The position numbers and the translations under genes are program-made. Shown here piece by piece: positions 55,380-64,000 of a stretch of DNA of 64,000 nucleotides (its first letter is position 1; each line of letters begins with the position of its first letter). The notes under the pieces are model-generated. The model did not search any database. It was not told where the DNA came from and worked only from the letters and a program-made list of their open reading frames with translations. Source of the stretch: Areca catechu (Eukaryota; Streptophyta; Magnoliopsida; Arecales; Arecaceae); contig CM038050.1 in NCBI GenBank assembly GCA_021397845.1, forward strand, positions 141,483,980 to 141,547,979, given 5' to 3'.

Positions 55380-55650
55380 AGTGGGAGATAGTAAATCTCG
55401 AAGTGCAGAAGGAAGAGGTGGCACAGAAGGCAGTGGAGGCTTACGAAGATTTTGAAGAGTGCCACCAAAAGAGGCTTCTCTTCACCTAGCTAGCCTTTTC
55501 CAAGGGTATGCATGATAACAGAAGCAGGATTCTTAAACGCCACTCAAACCTCAAATCTTATGAGTCAAATGATGATGTTCTTATTGAAGGTGCCCCAACT
55601 CCTAAAGCTAAAGTCATCGGGATCGAAGAAGTTTCCAGTGCCCGACTTGC
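55380..55650 (+). pseudogene. Unidentified coding-like fragment
   Basis: The plus strand reads a charged, helix-forming stretch (EVQKEEVAQKAVEAYEDFEE), then CHQKRLLFT and, after a stop, KGMHDNRSRILKRHSNLKS and an acidic tail. The AVEAY...F pattern recalls gag-related proteins of Tat-type plant Gypsy elements, but I do not recognise it securely. It has no start context and at least two stops. Confidence 0.3.
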
Positions 55651-56111
55651 CTGAAATACTTTCGTCTCTTTCTTCTCTCTTTTTTTGTTGATGTAACTGC
55701 CATTGGTTAATCTTGCAAAGATGGCCATTTTGTAGAACCTTCAAGTTCTTTTTTATATTATCGATGAAGTGCTTCTAGTTTTTGTCGATACTATTAATAA
55801 AATGCTTCTAGTTTTTGACTAAGTGTCGTAATTTAGTGTGCATACTTTCGAATATTTTTGAATCTATAAAAAAAATTAAAAGCTTATTAGTCCCTAGTAA
55901 GGACTTGAAACCCTTATTATCATCGTGCCGAGGGCTTGATGCGGTCTCTAGAGTAGAGCACAATCATCCTACTCACCTTTAAGTAGCAGCACAAACTTTA
56001 ATATAGATGATCCTCATTGTAGGGCTCGCGATGACTTGATATAGGCCCGATAAGAAGGTTGACAGCATCTAGTGTTGTCTCATATTGATGTCAATTACTG
56101 AATGTTGGTTT
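55651..56111. other. Intervening sequence without a recognised gene
   Basis: Nothing coding is seen. The phrase GTCCCTAGTAAGGACTTGAAACC and GGGCTTGATGCGGTCTC around 55890-55950 read like the 3' untranslated region of a Tat-type element; that is a weak impression. The last five bases (GGTTT) would be the target duplication of Copia F. Confidence 0.35.
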
Positions 56112-58356
56112 TGTTGGAAAATGCTTAGGGTTTCATACATGATTTTTTTATAAATTTATAGTGGAAGTGAATCTATTTTAAAACTATTTTAATATAAAAT
56201 ATACATTTGGAATAATTCTAATAAATCCTAAGCAATATCATAACATGATATGTAGTATAGAATAAAATTAGCATGCATCAATTTACCCGATGCATACTAT
56301 AGATCTAATCTATAAATAATATGAAATCTAATTTCATACCTAATCATGGATCGATGATTGCTACTATTGATGGCATATTGTAAGGGCTCTCCACATCACT
56401 TCGTAGCTACACAGGATGTCTGGCCTCTACGAATCATCCACACGAAACCCTAACGTGATCAACCTTCTCGGACTACTAGATCCATGTGAAGGCCACTAGA
56501 AGGCTGAAAATAATTTATTTCTTAGATTTTCTTGAGCCTTCCAAGAAATGCAAGAAGAGGATGAAGAGATCTAAATCAAGGAGGAAAAAATTAAAACAAG
56601 AAACTCTTTTCTACTATTTTTCTCTTATTTTCTCTTTCCCTTCAACCTTACTCTTGAAAGAACCTCTCATGCCTATGTAGAATTTATGCCCCCTTTCCCT
56701 CTTATTTTCTTAGTAATCTCACTTTAGATTTTACATGGTAATTGGTATCTTAATGTTTCATATATAACAAAAAACTGAAGTGAAATTTTATTGATTAGAG
56801 GAGGGATTAGATTAGGATAACATGATACTATTTGAATAGGATTATGTGTTCTATTCCTAATAGAACTCCCCCAATTCAATTCAAATAAATCTAAATTTAA
56901 TCCAAAACAATCCTACTCTTAATGGAAATGAGGGAGGATAATAAAAACTAATTTTTTTCATGGAGAATTCAAAACAAATCCTAAGAAGGCATGGAGAATT
57001 TTTAGGAAAGAAAACAAGTTGGACTAGGATAGGGTTTGACCAAGTTTTGACCAAAATTAGTTAGGAACAAAAAATTAATTTGGTTATAAATAATTTAACT
57101 AACGTGGGCTCAATCCAATTAGATCCTAATTAGGATTAATTAAATCTTAAATTAACTAAGTTCAAGTATGAATCAAATCATAATTAGAAATCCTTAGCGA
57201 TTAGATCATCAAATAACCTAATAAGGTGAAACCCAATTAAACCAAATTCATTTAGACTTGACCTAAATCTCTTTGCCCAATCATATTGAGCCAATTAACA
57301 ATCAAATTACTAATTAATTCTCTTATAATTAGTTAACTATTAATTAATTATTAATTTATAATATTTGTACTGGGTTGATTGCTCATCATATTTATAATTT
57401 TGCTATTAAACGATTCTTAATCATTAATCAGCCATCATGATCGATCAAAAACTTCTTATGTATGTGATCCCATAGGTTTGAACACTAAGCTAATAGCCCA
57501 TGAACCAATTCTGGAACTAATCGATGCGACCATCTAGCAATGGTGCTCGACATCTGAATTGGTTGAATGTTCATGGATGAATATTTAAGAACCTAGGTAT
57601 ATGGTTTGATATAATTCATCCCTTTGACCCTAATGCTCATAATGATTTCAGAATTAACTACCAACTATAAATAATGCATCCAAATATGTCTCAACTTGCT
57701 AAATCTTGTGACTCCTCATAAGGAATTCCCTCGTGAAGGTTTTGCTAAATTGAAATATAGTAGAGCATTTTCTCCAATCCCTTAGAGTAGTCAATCCTAG
57801 CTTGACTCATCACTAACTTAATAAATACTTGACTATACATAATAACCTTCCATCACTTGATTAGAAATCTAGGTAGTCAGTACTTAAGTATAATGAGTTG
57901 CTTGTAAGTCACTATGGTGATCTCAGATTAGAGGGATACTTATACTGATATCCTTCTATAAGATACTCTTGATAGCAGAGTACTCAACAGAATCGGTCAC
58001 ATTAGGTGCAATGTATTCCTAAACTTCTTGCATGTCATACCAGTATCTCCACACTCCTTGGTTATGAGGATAACTAATCCATATGGCATACAATGATCTA
58101 TGCTCGATAAGCGTTCTCATCCTAGGTAATAATGCATCATTTGGTCATGAACATATTTAAGAACTACTTGATTAATCCTCCTTTATCAAATTGAAGTAGT
58201 TTTAAAGACTTCATCTCAAAAGAGTCCAAAGGAAGATGTAAAAAAGAGATAAATTGGCAAAAATAACTTTTATTTCATTAATAATTTATGTACAAATTAT
58301 AAAGAGCTCAACCATCTATAACCCAAATGATTTGTTATAGAACACATTTTCTAACA
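56112..58356 (-). repeat. 3' LTR of Copia F
   Basis: It starts TGTTGGAAAATGCTTAGGG and ends TTTTCTAACA, 2,245 bp. The purine tract flanks its right side, confirming minus orientation. No LTR partner is visible, so the left boundary rests on the TG...CA ends and on similarity of both termini (TGTTGGAAAATG and TGTTAGAAAATG). No gene is inside. Confidence 0.75.
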
Positions 58357-58369
58357 ACTCCTACTTGGA

Positions 58370-58601
58370 CTAGAGTTAATTAGAACAATATCAAATACCC
58401 ATCTTCCACTTGTGGTCATCAAATTTTTTGATTTCGAAGGCTTTAGTAAATGGGTCAGCCATGTTCTCCTTTCCATCGATCTTCTAAAGGTCAATGTCAT
58501 CTCAATCCACTATCTCCCAGAAAGGTGAAGCGATGTAGAATGTGCTTAGTCCACTGATGAGCCTTTGATTCCTTCACTTGAGCTATGGCCCCAGTACTAT
58601 C
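58370..58601 (-). pseudogene. pol: Copia F RNase H C-terminus
   Basis: The minus strand reads a D-x-T-G-A-I-A-Q segment at the edge of the Copia G insertion, then ESKAHQWTKHILHRF (compare KHILRRFH of Copia E) and, after a shift, ENMADPFTKAFEIKKFDDH. This is the last part of Copia pol with a stop near 58375. Confidence 0.8.
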
Positions 58602-58884
58602 TGTTGGGTTTGCTTTTGATTTTGATAATTAATAAAATGTTGAGTACATATTTTGTACTAATATTTTAGTTATGGTTATGAGTTACAGGATACAGGCACC
58701 TCAAATTCTTAAAATGAAAGATCTTGAAGCTGAGCAAAACTCATGTTTTAAGAAGTCTTCTTACCATGAAAAATGCCTAAAAAATATTCAATTATGGTTT
58801 ACATAAGTGTATTTAAAGTTTAATTGAATATCTTTATATTTTTGAAAGTTTTGGCACTTATTTTGGCAAATTTCAGAACCAAGT

Positions 58885-59180
58885 GTCGACTTACGATTGT
58901 GAAGTGTTGACACTTCAGTGACTGGCATGCAAAAATTCTTGACTATCATGCCAAGTGTCGACACCTGAGATTAGAGTGTCGACACCTGAGATTCAAGTGT
59001 CGACACCTATAACCCAAGTGTCGACTTAAGGCCTGAGATTTTTTGAAAATATAGAACTTGCCATTTGGAGGGTTTTTGTGTCAAGTGTCAACACATGAGC
59101 TTCAAGTGTCGACACCTGCAGGACCAAGTGTCGATACCTGGAAATCAAGTGTTGATACCTGGAAGTCAAGTGTTGACTCA
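58885..59180 (+). repeat. GTCGAC palindrome cluster in LTR G
   Basis: About a dozen AAGTGTCGACACCTG-type words, intact or with one change (AAGTGTTGATACCTG), are separated by 10-30 bases. It is the same 10-bp palindrome as in the inner and outer elements but with different flanking bases (CACCTGAG rather than CACATG). Confidence 0.75.
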
Positions 59181-59621
59181 CGGGTTCTGACAGCTCTAAC
59201 GGCTCTATTTTCTGAGTTGCAAATTTCATCTTTTCAAGCTTTCAATAGCTAGTTTTGAACCTCCAACAGTCTCAAACCATTTTTTAGAAGTTTTAAAGTA
59301 TTTAAGATTTACCAAACTCATTCATGAAGCATTGAACACCATTGAACACTCAAAATTCAATATTTCCTCAAGAACTTCACTTCGAAAATCCATAAAAGGA
59401 GAGATTTCCTGAAAAAGCTTACAAGCCCATCTTTTCATCCTTCCAAAAGTGAGCTTGAAGAAGATTCCAAAGAGAAGACAAGACAAGCATGAACAAGAGC
59501 CTCAAAGCTTCTATATTCCACTCTTTGAAGAGAGTTCGATTGTGCTTTCATTATTGTATCTTTAACTTTATGATTTGTTGACCTAGCTTTCAAGGGTTTT
59601 TGAAAGTAGGTTGTTGAGGTT

Positions 59622-59756
59622 GTTGGTGAGCCAAAGGTACAAACCAACTAGGATTTTACTTGTGAGCCCGAAGACAAAACAAGTTGTAAGGTTGTTGGTG
59701 AGCCTAGGTGATAAAACCAACTTAGGTTTTGACTTGTGAGCCTTGGAAAACAAGTC
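59622..59756 (+). promoter_or_regulatory. Hairpin array in LTR G
   Basis: Four units: GTTGGT/ACCAAC (59622, 59643), ACTTGT/ACAAGT (59658, 59679), GTTGGT/ACCAAC (59694, 59716) and GACTTGT/ACAAGTC (59731, 59750). Every loop starts GAGCC and ends in A-rich sequence. A fifth stem CTGTAATC/GATTATAG follows (59759-59782). This matches the arrays of the minus-strand Sireviruses in design and place. Confidence 0.75.
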
Positions 59757-60034
59757 GGCTGTAATCTTTGAAGAGATTATAGTGAAAATTTTCAAGGAAA
59801 GCTTGGGGAGTGGACGTAGGTGCTTGGAGTGTACTGAACCCCTATAAAATATTATGTTTGTGTGTAATTGCTCTTTCCACTACTTGCACTTTATTACTTG
59901 CATTTATTTTTTTGCTGCATATCTTTAGTGCTTAACACATTGCTCATAACACTTCTTGACCAAGCACATAATTGTTTTAATTTTTGCAAGACCCAATTAA
60001 CCCCCCCTCTTGGGCTCCATTTTTGGGCAAGAAG

Positions 60035-60046
60035 TGATATCAGAGC
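60035..60046 (+). other. Primer binding site, Copia G
   Basis: TGATATCAGAGC has one mismatch to the initiator tRNA-Met complement and lies two bases after the LTR. Confidence 0.8.
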
Positions 60047-60090
60047 TCCGGTACTCTACTTGTAGGTCCAACGATCTTGAGTGAAAGATC

Positions 60091-61004
60091 ATGATAGCCC
60101 CAATTGGTATGGATGTTGTAGAAGGTCAAGCCTCTAACTGTCCCCCATTGTTTAATGGCACCAACTACACGTATTGGAAAACATGCATGCGCATTTTCAT
60201 TCAAGCCCTTGATTATAATCTTTGGAGGACTATTGTTAAGGATCCTCATCAGCCTACTATCTTGATTAATGGCATTCCCACTCCCAAAATGGAAGATGAT
60301 TGGGATGAGAATGATATTAAGAAAATAGAGCTTAATACAAAGGCTATAAATCTATTGTTTTGCACTTTAGATCCAAGCAAATTTAATAGAATCTCAAATT
60401 GTCTCTCCACAAAAGAAATATGGGACACACTTGAAGTTATCCATGAAGGTACACATCAAGTGAAAACTATTAAAGTTAACATGCTCATTCACACATATGA
60501 AATGTTTAAGATGGAATTTACCGAATCTATTAGTGAAATATATACTAGGTTCACTAATATTATGAATGGCATGAAAAGTTTAGGAAAGATTATTTCTAAT
60601 GGTGAACTTGTCAATGAACTCCTCAGATCTCTTCTGGCTTCTTGGGATGCTAAGGTCACTACTATAGAAGAAGCCAAGGATGTCAACACTCTTCCTCTTG
60701 AGCAACTCTTAGGCTCATTGATGACCTATGAGCTCTACTTGAAACAAAAGAATGTGGACGTTGATAAGAAAAAGAAAGTGATAGCCTTCAAGTCCATCAT
60801 AAAAGAAGAGTCAAGTGATGAGTCTGAAGAAGAGGATGAAGAAGATGAGACGGCTCTCATTGCTAGAAAGTTTAGGAAGTTCATGAGAAAGAAGAAATAC
60901 AACTTCAAGAAGAAACCTCAAAAGGGAGAGCCTAGCAAAGAGAAAGAGAAAGAGAAAGAAAAAGAGCAGCCCACATGTTTTGAATGCAAGAAACCTAGCC
61001 ACTT
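60091..61004 (+). pseudogene. gag: Copia G gag, truncated in the zinc knuckle
   Basis: Open from ATG 60091: MIAPIGMDVVEGQASN, LFNGTNYTYWKTCMRIF, STKEIWDTLEVIHEGT, FTNIMNGMKSLGKIIS, a basic FRKFMRKKKYNFKKKP segment, then CFECKKPSHF. The zinc knuckle CX2CX4H lacks its last Cys because the element ends there; the next bases belong to Gypsy H. About 304 of 313 open codons are gag. Confidence 0.9.
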
Positions 61005-61500
61005 CATGATTTTGCTTACATTAATCTTATGATTAATTCCTCATGCAAATCTCTAATCATGCAATGCAAAAACTTATAACAACTCCTATTGACATGCAGA
61101 CAAAACACCTAATGCGGGCAAATAACTCATACCAACACTTATTGATATGCAAACTTGACTAACTTTAAACTACAGCTATGGGTTTGACCCTTGGTTAGGT
61201 GGGTGACATGTAGATGAGAACTTGACATGCACTCCTAACAGATGCCATAGGGTCCTCGAAAAGTAAGATGCAAACATGACATGCATAATGAATGAATGCA
61301 GTATGCAAACTTCTACAAAATGCAATATAGTGGTTAGAGAAACATAAAAAGCTTCAAAAAAGGATAGAAAATAAGAGGTAGGTTCAAAGTTAGCTTGGTA
61401 GGATAGAAAGTAAGAAAAGGGTTTGGGGTTGATTGGATAGAATAGGATACAAGAAGGAGTGTCAGGATTAGTCCTAGACTAATGACATTGACCTTATGGG
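61005..61500 (-). other. Unassigned sequence next to the Copia G junction
   Basis: No gene is visible. The stretch has many ATGCAAA/CATGCA words (61020-61330), resembling the U5 and leader of this Gypsy family, but a collinear match to another copy was not found. Confidence 0.35.
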
Positions 61501-62260
61501 GTTGAGGTTTACCTACAGGGTCTACAGTATGGAAGAATGGGTCATTAATTTCAGGAAAGAGATCTTCAATGGAAACTATATGAGGGGGTTCATCCTGAGG
61601 GTACTAATAACCAAATCCGCAATAAAGTCTTCTGGTTCATGAAATTTAGGACTAGGCTCTATAATTGGACTTTCTTTTAAAGTCTCCTCAAGTATAATTC
61701 TAATAGTAGTCTCTGGGTTCTCTTCCTCTAACTGGTCTTCCACTATAAGTTTGGTCTGGGTGTAGTCATGGTCAACTACTTTGGGTTGGCTTCTATCTGG
61801 GTATGGTCAGGGTCAACTAACTCTGGGTTGGCTTCTACCTGGATATCTACCTGGTCAACTAATTCTAGGTAATCTATAGATATCTTTTTTTCTTCTTCTT
61901 CCTCATACTCCTTTACTAAGCTCACATCAGCTTCATATATCTTTTCTTCAAGGTCATTCTGGTGAACCAATGGGATGGTAGGAGGGGGTTGGCTAAGGAA
62001 AAGTTGACTAATGACTGGGGTAAGGGTGGGTTGACTAAGAGAAAGTGGACTAATACTGGTCTCATATCTAAGGGTACTAATGCTATGGGTTGCTTGGGTA
62101 TTTAATTGGGTCATTTGGTTGATCTGGGTGGTCAACTGGGCAAACTGGTTTTGGGATTGCATATTGGATTGGTTAATCTGGGTGGTTAATTGGGCAGTGG
62201 ATTGGGCATTCAGTTGGTTCATCTGGTCAAATCATTCAGTCATGGCTTTTATGAAGATCT
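61501..62260 (-). pseudogene. gag: Gypsy copy H gag N-terminal region
   Basis: The minus strand holds a 148-codon open stretch (62222-61776) beginning MNQLNAQSTAQLTTQINQ, with QFAQLTTQINQMTQLN repeats, then a Pro/Ser-rich part and an acidic YEEEEEKK run followed by two repeats of a DxQVEANPELVD-like segment. The Q/N repeat also occurs at the same place in copy A (2690-2880), where it precedes the capsid core. No capsid core is present here. Confidence 0.65.
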
Positions 62261-63556
62261 CAAAGTTGGATTCCATGGCTGAGCTAGGTTGGGGCTTAGA
62301 CTGTTGATATTTGGTTCCTAACCTAGTGGTTATGCAATCAATCACTCAAAGTGGTATGGTGCAGTCAAGCATGCAAGGATCGGTACATTCTAGGGTTTGC
62401 TTGACCAAGAGCCAAAATTGAGTGGGTCGACTCAACTTACACCCAACTCAACAACTAATCCTTCCTCTAGCCAGGTAAGAGGTGGGCTGGTGGGAGGCTC
62501 CCCCTGCCTATGACAGGGTCCTAATTAAGTAACCACCATTCTACTTAGGGCGTTTGCCTCTGGACCTCTAGTCTTAGACACTAGTTTCCAGTAATAGTTG
62601 AGGAATTGAATGCACTAGTTAACCCACACAACTCGGACCCGACCTGTTGGTGTCCCTAAGCTCACTAGAGCAAACTAGGTTGCTAATTGATTTTATTAAG
62701 GCTTGGTTCTGATGCTGGGTGTTGTTTTGGGCCCAGGACAGGTAATAAAATTTTGCCCTGATCTGAGATAGGAAATTGCCCTTAAGATTAATTGAATGAG
62801 ATGATGAACACACATGAAACCTGATGCAATCTAATAACAATCAAAATAAAAAAAAATATATATATTTTTATGAGGTGACAAATTAATTTTGAGTTGATTA
62901 AGTTTCAAACAAAAATTGGCTGGGTGAAGTGTGTTTGGTATTTGATTAGGTTTGGTTTAGTCAAATATGCAGAAACTAAAATTAAGGTTTGTTTGATGCA
63001 AATGTTAGCATGGATTTCAATGCAGAAAAATTCTAAAAACTTACATAACAGAGAATGATGTGTAAGGATTCTTCTACCATTTCATGCAAAACTAAAATAG
63101 TATTATGATGCAAACCTAGGGTTTCTAACTAGTTGCAAGAAAACATAGAATTCTGGTTAGGGTTCTAGGATGCCAGTTTTTTTGTAAATTTGTGTTCTGT
63201 AAAATCTGAAAAAAAAAATTATTAAAATAGAGGAATCAACATAGATGATGTGATGCAAATCTAAGGAAAAAATAAAATGCCTAAGTTCATGAAACAAATC
63301 TAAACTCAGATCTCTAATGCAGATGACAAGATGCAGATTTTTGTTAGGGCTTTATTTTTGCTATTTTTTTGTTGATTTTTGGATCTGAAAAAATCCAAAA
63401 AATATCAGAAAACAAAAGAACAAAACAGAGTATATTCACAATGAAATAAGAAAAAAATAAAAGTTTGATTGGGGAAACAGTCCTATGTTTTGAGAGGTTA
63501 TGCAGAAATAGCATGCAGAAATCTAGACTATGATGCAAGAACATGCCCTAAACTGT
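62261..63556 (-). other. Leader of Gypsy copy H
   Basis: This is non-coding. It includes the reverse complement of the copy A leader (62400-62830) and an A/T-rich part with several AGATGCAGA-like words near the primer site. Open frames here (for example 62619-62840 and 63344-63544) lack family features. Confidence 0.65.
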
Positions 63557-63568
63557 GCTCTGATACCA
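63557..63568 (-). other. Primer binding site, Gypsy copy H
   Basis: Minus-strand TGGTATCAGAGC, perfect for initiator tRNA-Met, four bases from the LTR. Confidence 0.9.
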
Positions 63569-63572
63569 AAAT

Positions 63573-64000
63573 TGATGAGGGACGGGATTCTAACATGATG
63601 CATGATAATATGAAAGAGAAACATAAAGAAAAATAGATTAAATGAGCAATGATTCTGATATTATTTAGGTTTAGTTCCCGAAAATAGCTAGACTAGGTTA
63701 GGATTTCATGCAATAATTAGAATTCCGACCCACATGCTAGAACTATCATCATAAAACAAGTAAAGGATCCTAGGTCTAAGAAGGCCTATTAGGAGCATGT
63801 TCACTTCAAGAAATTAGACAAAAAGATATGGGAATTAGGTTTAAACATACCAGGAAATAATTTCTAGTTGCTGTAGAAGAGATCGCTCTGTTCAGATCGG
63901 CACTTGGATGTCCCGGTCACTTTCCCCGCGAATCCACAAGCTTTTTATTAGCTTCGTTCGAGGGCAAAGAGAATTCATCCGAGGAATGTAGCACTAGAGG
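63573..64000 (-). repeat. 5' LTR of Gypsy copy H (partial)
   Basis: It begins TGATGAGGGACGGGATTC, the family's U5 end, and continues past the window edge. The TATA box and U3 are not reached. Confidence 0.8.

Larger units (their letters stand above)
56112..58601 (-). mobile_element. Ty1/Copia F, 3' end
   Basis: This minus-strand Copia remnant comprises a 3' LTR (56112-58356), a polypurine tract (AGTAGGAGT on the minus strand, 58357-58366) and the end of pol (about 58380-58601). Copia G interrupts it at 58602. The remaining 5' part is not found in the window. Confidence 0.8.
58602..60032 (+). repeat. 5' LTR of Copia G
   Basis: The LTR is TGTTGGGTTTGC...GGGCAAGA, 1,431 bp; the expected CAACA end has become CAAGA. 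It carries a GTCGAC cluster (58885-59180), a TATA-like CCATAAAAGGAG (59390-59402), a hairpin array (59622-59756) and a second TATA-like CCTATAAAATA (about 59840). Confidence 0.85.
58602..61004 (+). mobile_element. Sirevirus-like Copia G, 5' half
   Basis: This plus-strand element has a 5' LTR (58602-60032), a primer site (60035-60046) and gag, cut off at about 61004. The gag is closely related in wording to those of the inner and outer elements. It inserted into Copia F pol, so CTATC (58597-58601) would be its left target duplication. The 3' half and right duplication are missing; at 61005 minus-strand Gypsy H begins. Confidence 0.88.
61005..64000 (-). mobile_element. Ty3/Gypsy copy H, 5' part
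   Basis: This minus-strand Gypsy element of the A-D family runs off the right edge: partial 5' LTR (63573-64000), primer site, long leader and the N-terminal part of gag, then unrecognised sequence down to the junction with Copia G near 61005. No pol is present, so the element is truncated or its remainder was deleted together with the 3' half of Copia G. Confidence 0.8.

Noticed and set aside
58885..59180. Possible satellite or microsatellite
   Set aside because: The GTCGAC words are irregularly spaced in unique sequence and occur in U3 of several LTRs, so they are dispersed sites rather than a tandem array.

Overview
The window is nuclear DNA from a flowering plant: AT-rich, gene-poor, and built almost entirely of nested LTR retrotransposons. 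I see no host protein gene, tRNA or rRNA gene, and no prokaryotic feature. The primer sites (mostly initiator tRNA-Met type, one tRNA-Asp-like), the Ty3/Gypsy and Ty1/Copia protein order and the deep nesting all point to plant pericentromeric or other heterochromatin. I cannot name the species.

Layout. 5-3740: 5' part of Gypsy copy A (+): LTR, primer site, leader, decayed gag. 3748-8120: decayed Gypsy copy B (-) pol, abutting A in inverted orientation and split by a Gypsy solo LTR (5545-7430, target duplication CCAAG). 8210-8660: a degenerate minisatellite. 8661-10870: leader, tRNA-Asp-like primer site and LTR of an old Tat/Athila-type element (-). 10871-32123: an outer Sirevirus-like Copia element (-, duplication AATGG), itself split by an inner relative at 14192-24702 (-, duplication ATATC). 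32188-43942: Gypsy copy C (-, duplication TGGTG), which received a Sirevirus solo LTR (34052-35757) and a GC-rich block (about 39886-41385). 44221-54844: Gypsy copy D, a solo LTR (-, duplication TGTTT), split by Copia E (+, 45577-54683). Copia E has two partial internal regions sharing one LTR. 54850-56111: remains of the pre-insertion locus. 56112-58601: 3' end of Copia F (-). 58602-61004: 5' half of Sirevirus-like Copia G (+), cut off inside gag. 61005-64000: 5' end of Gypsy copy H (-), running off the window.

How the genes work together. Each element once encoded gag (capsid and nucleocapsid), protease, integrase, reverse transcriptase and RNase H on one RNA driven by its own LTR. Every copy here carries stops, frameshifts, deletions or truncations. 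The longest clean reading frames are the Copia E gag (second copy), the inner Sirevirus gag, the Copia E pol segments and the Copia G gag.

The most interesting signals are non-coding. The Copia E leader (52829-53149) holds four stem-loops that share a near-identical 19-nt loop but have unrelated, perfectly complementary stems. Sirevirus-like LTRs carry a second kind of hairpin array, with a shared AGCC-type loop and co-varying stems, next to a cluster of GTCGAC palindromes. The Gypsy LTRs all begin with the hairpin motif TGGTG-N4-CACCA. Boundaries, duplications and motifs were read by eye; divergence, ages and clade names were not computed.
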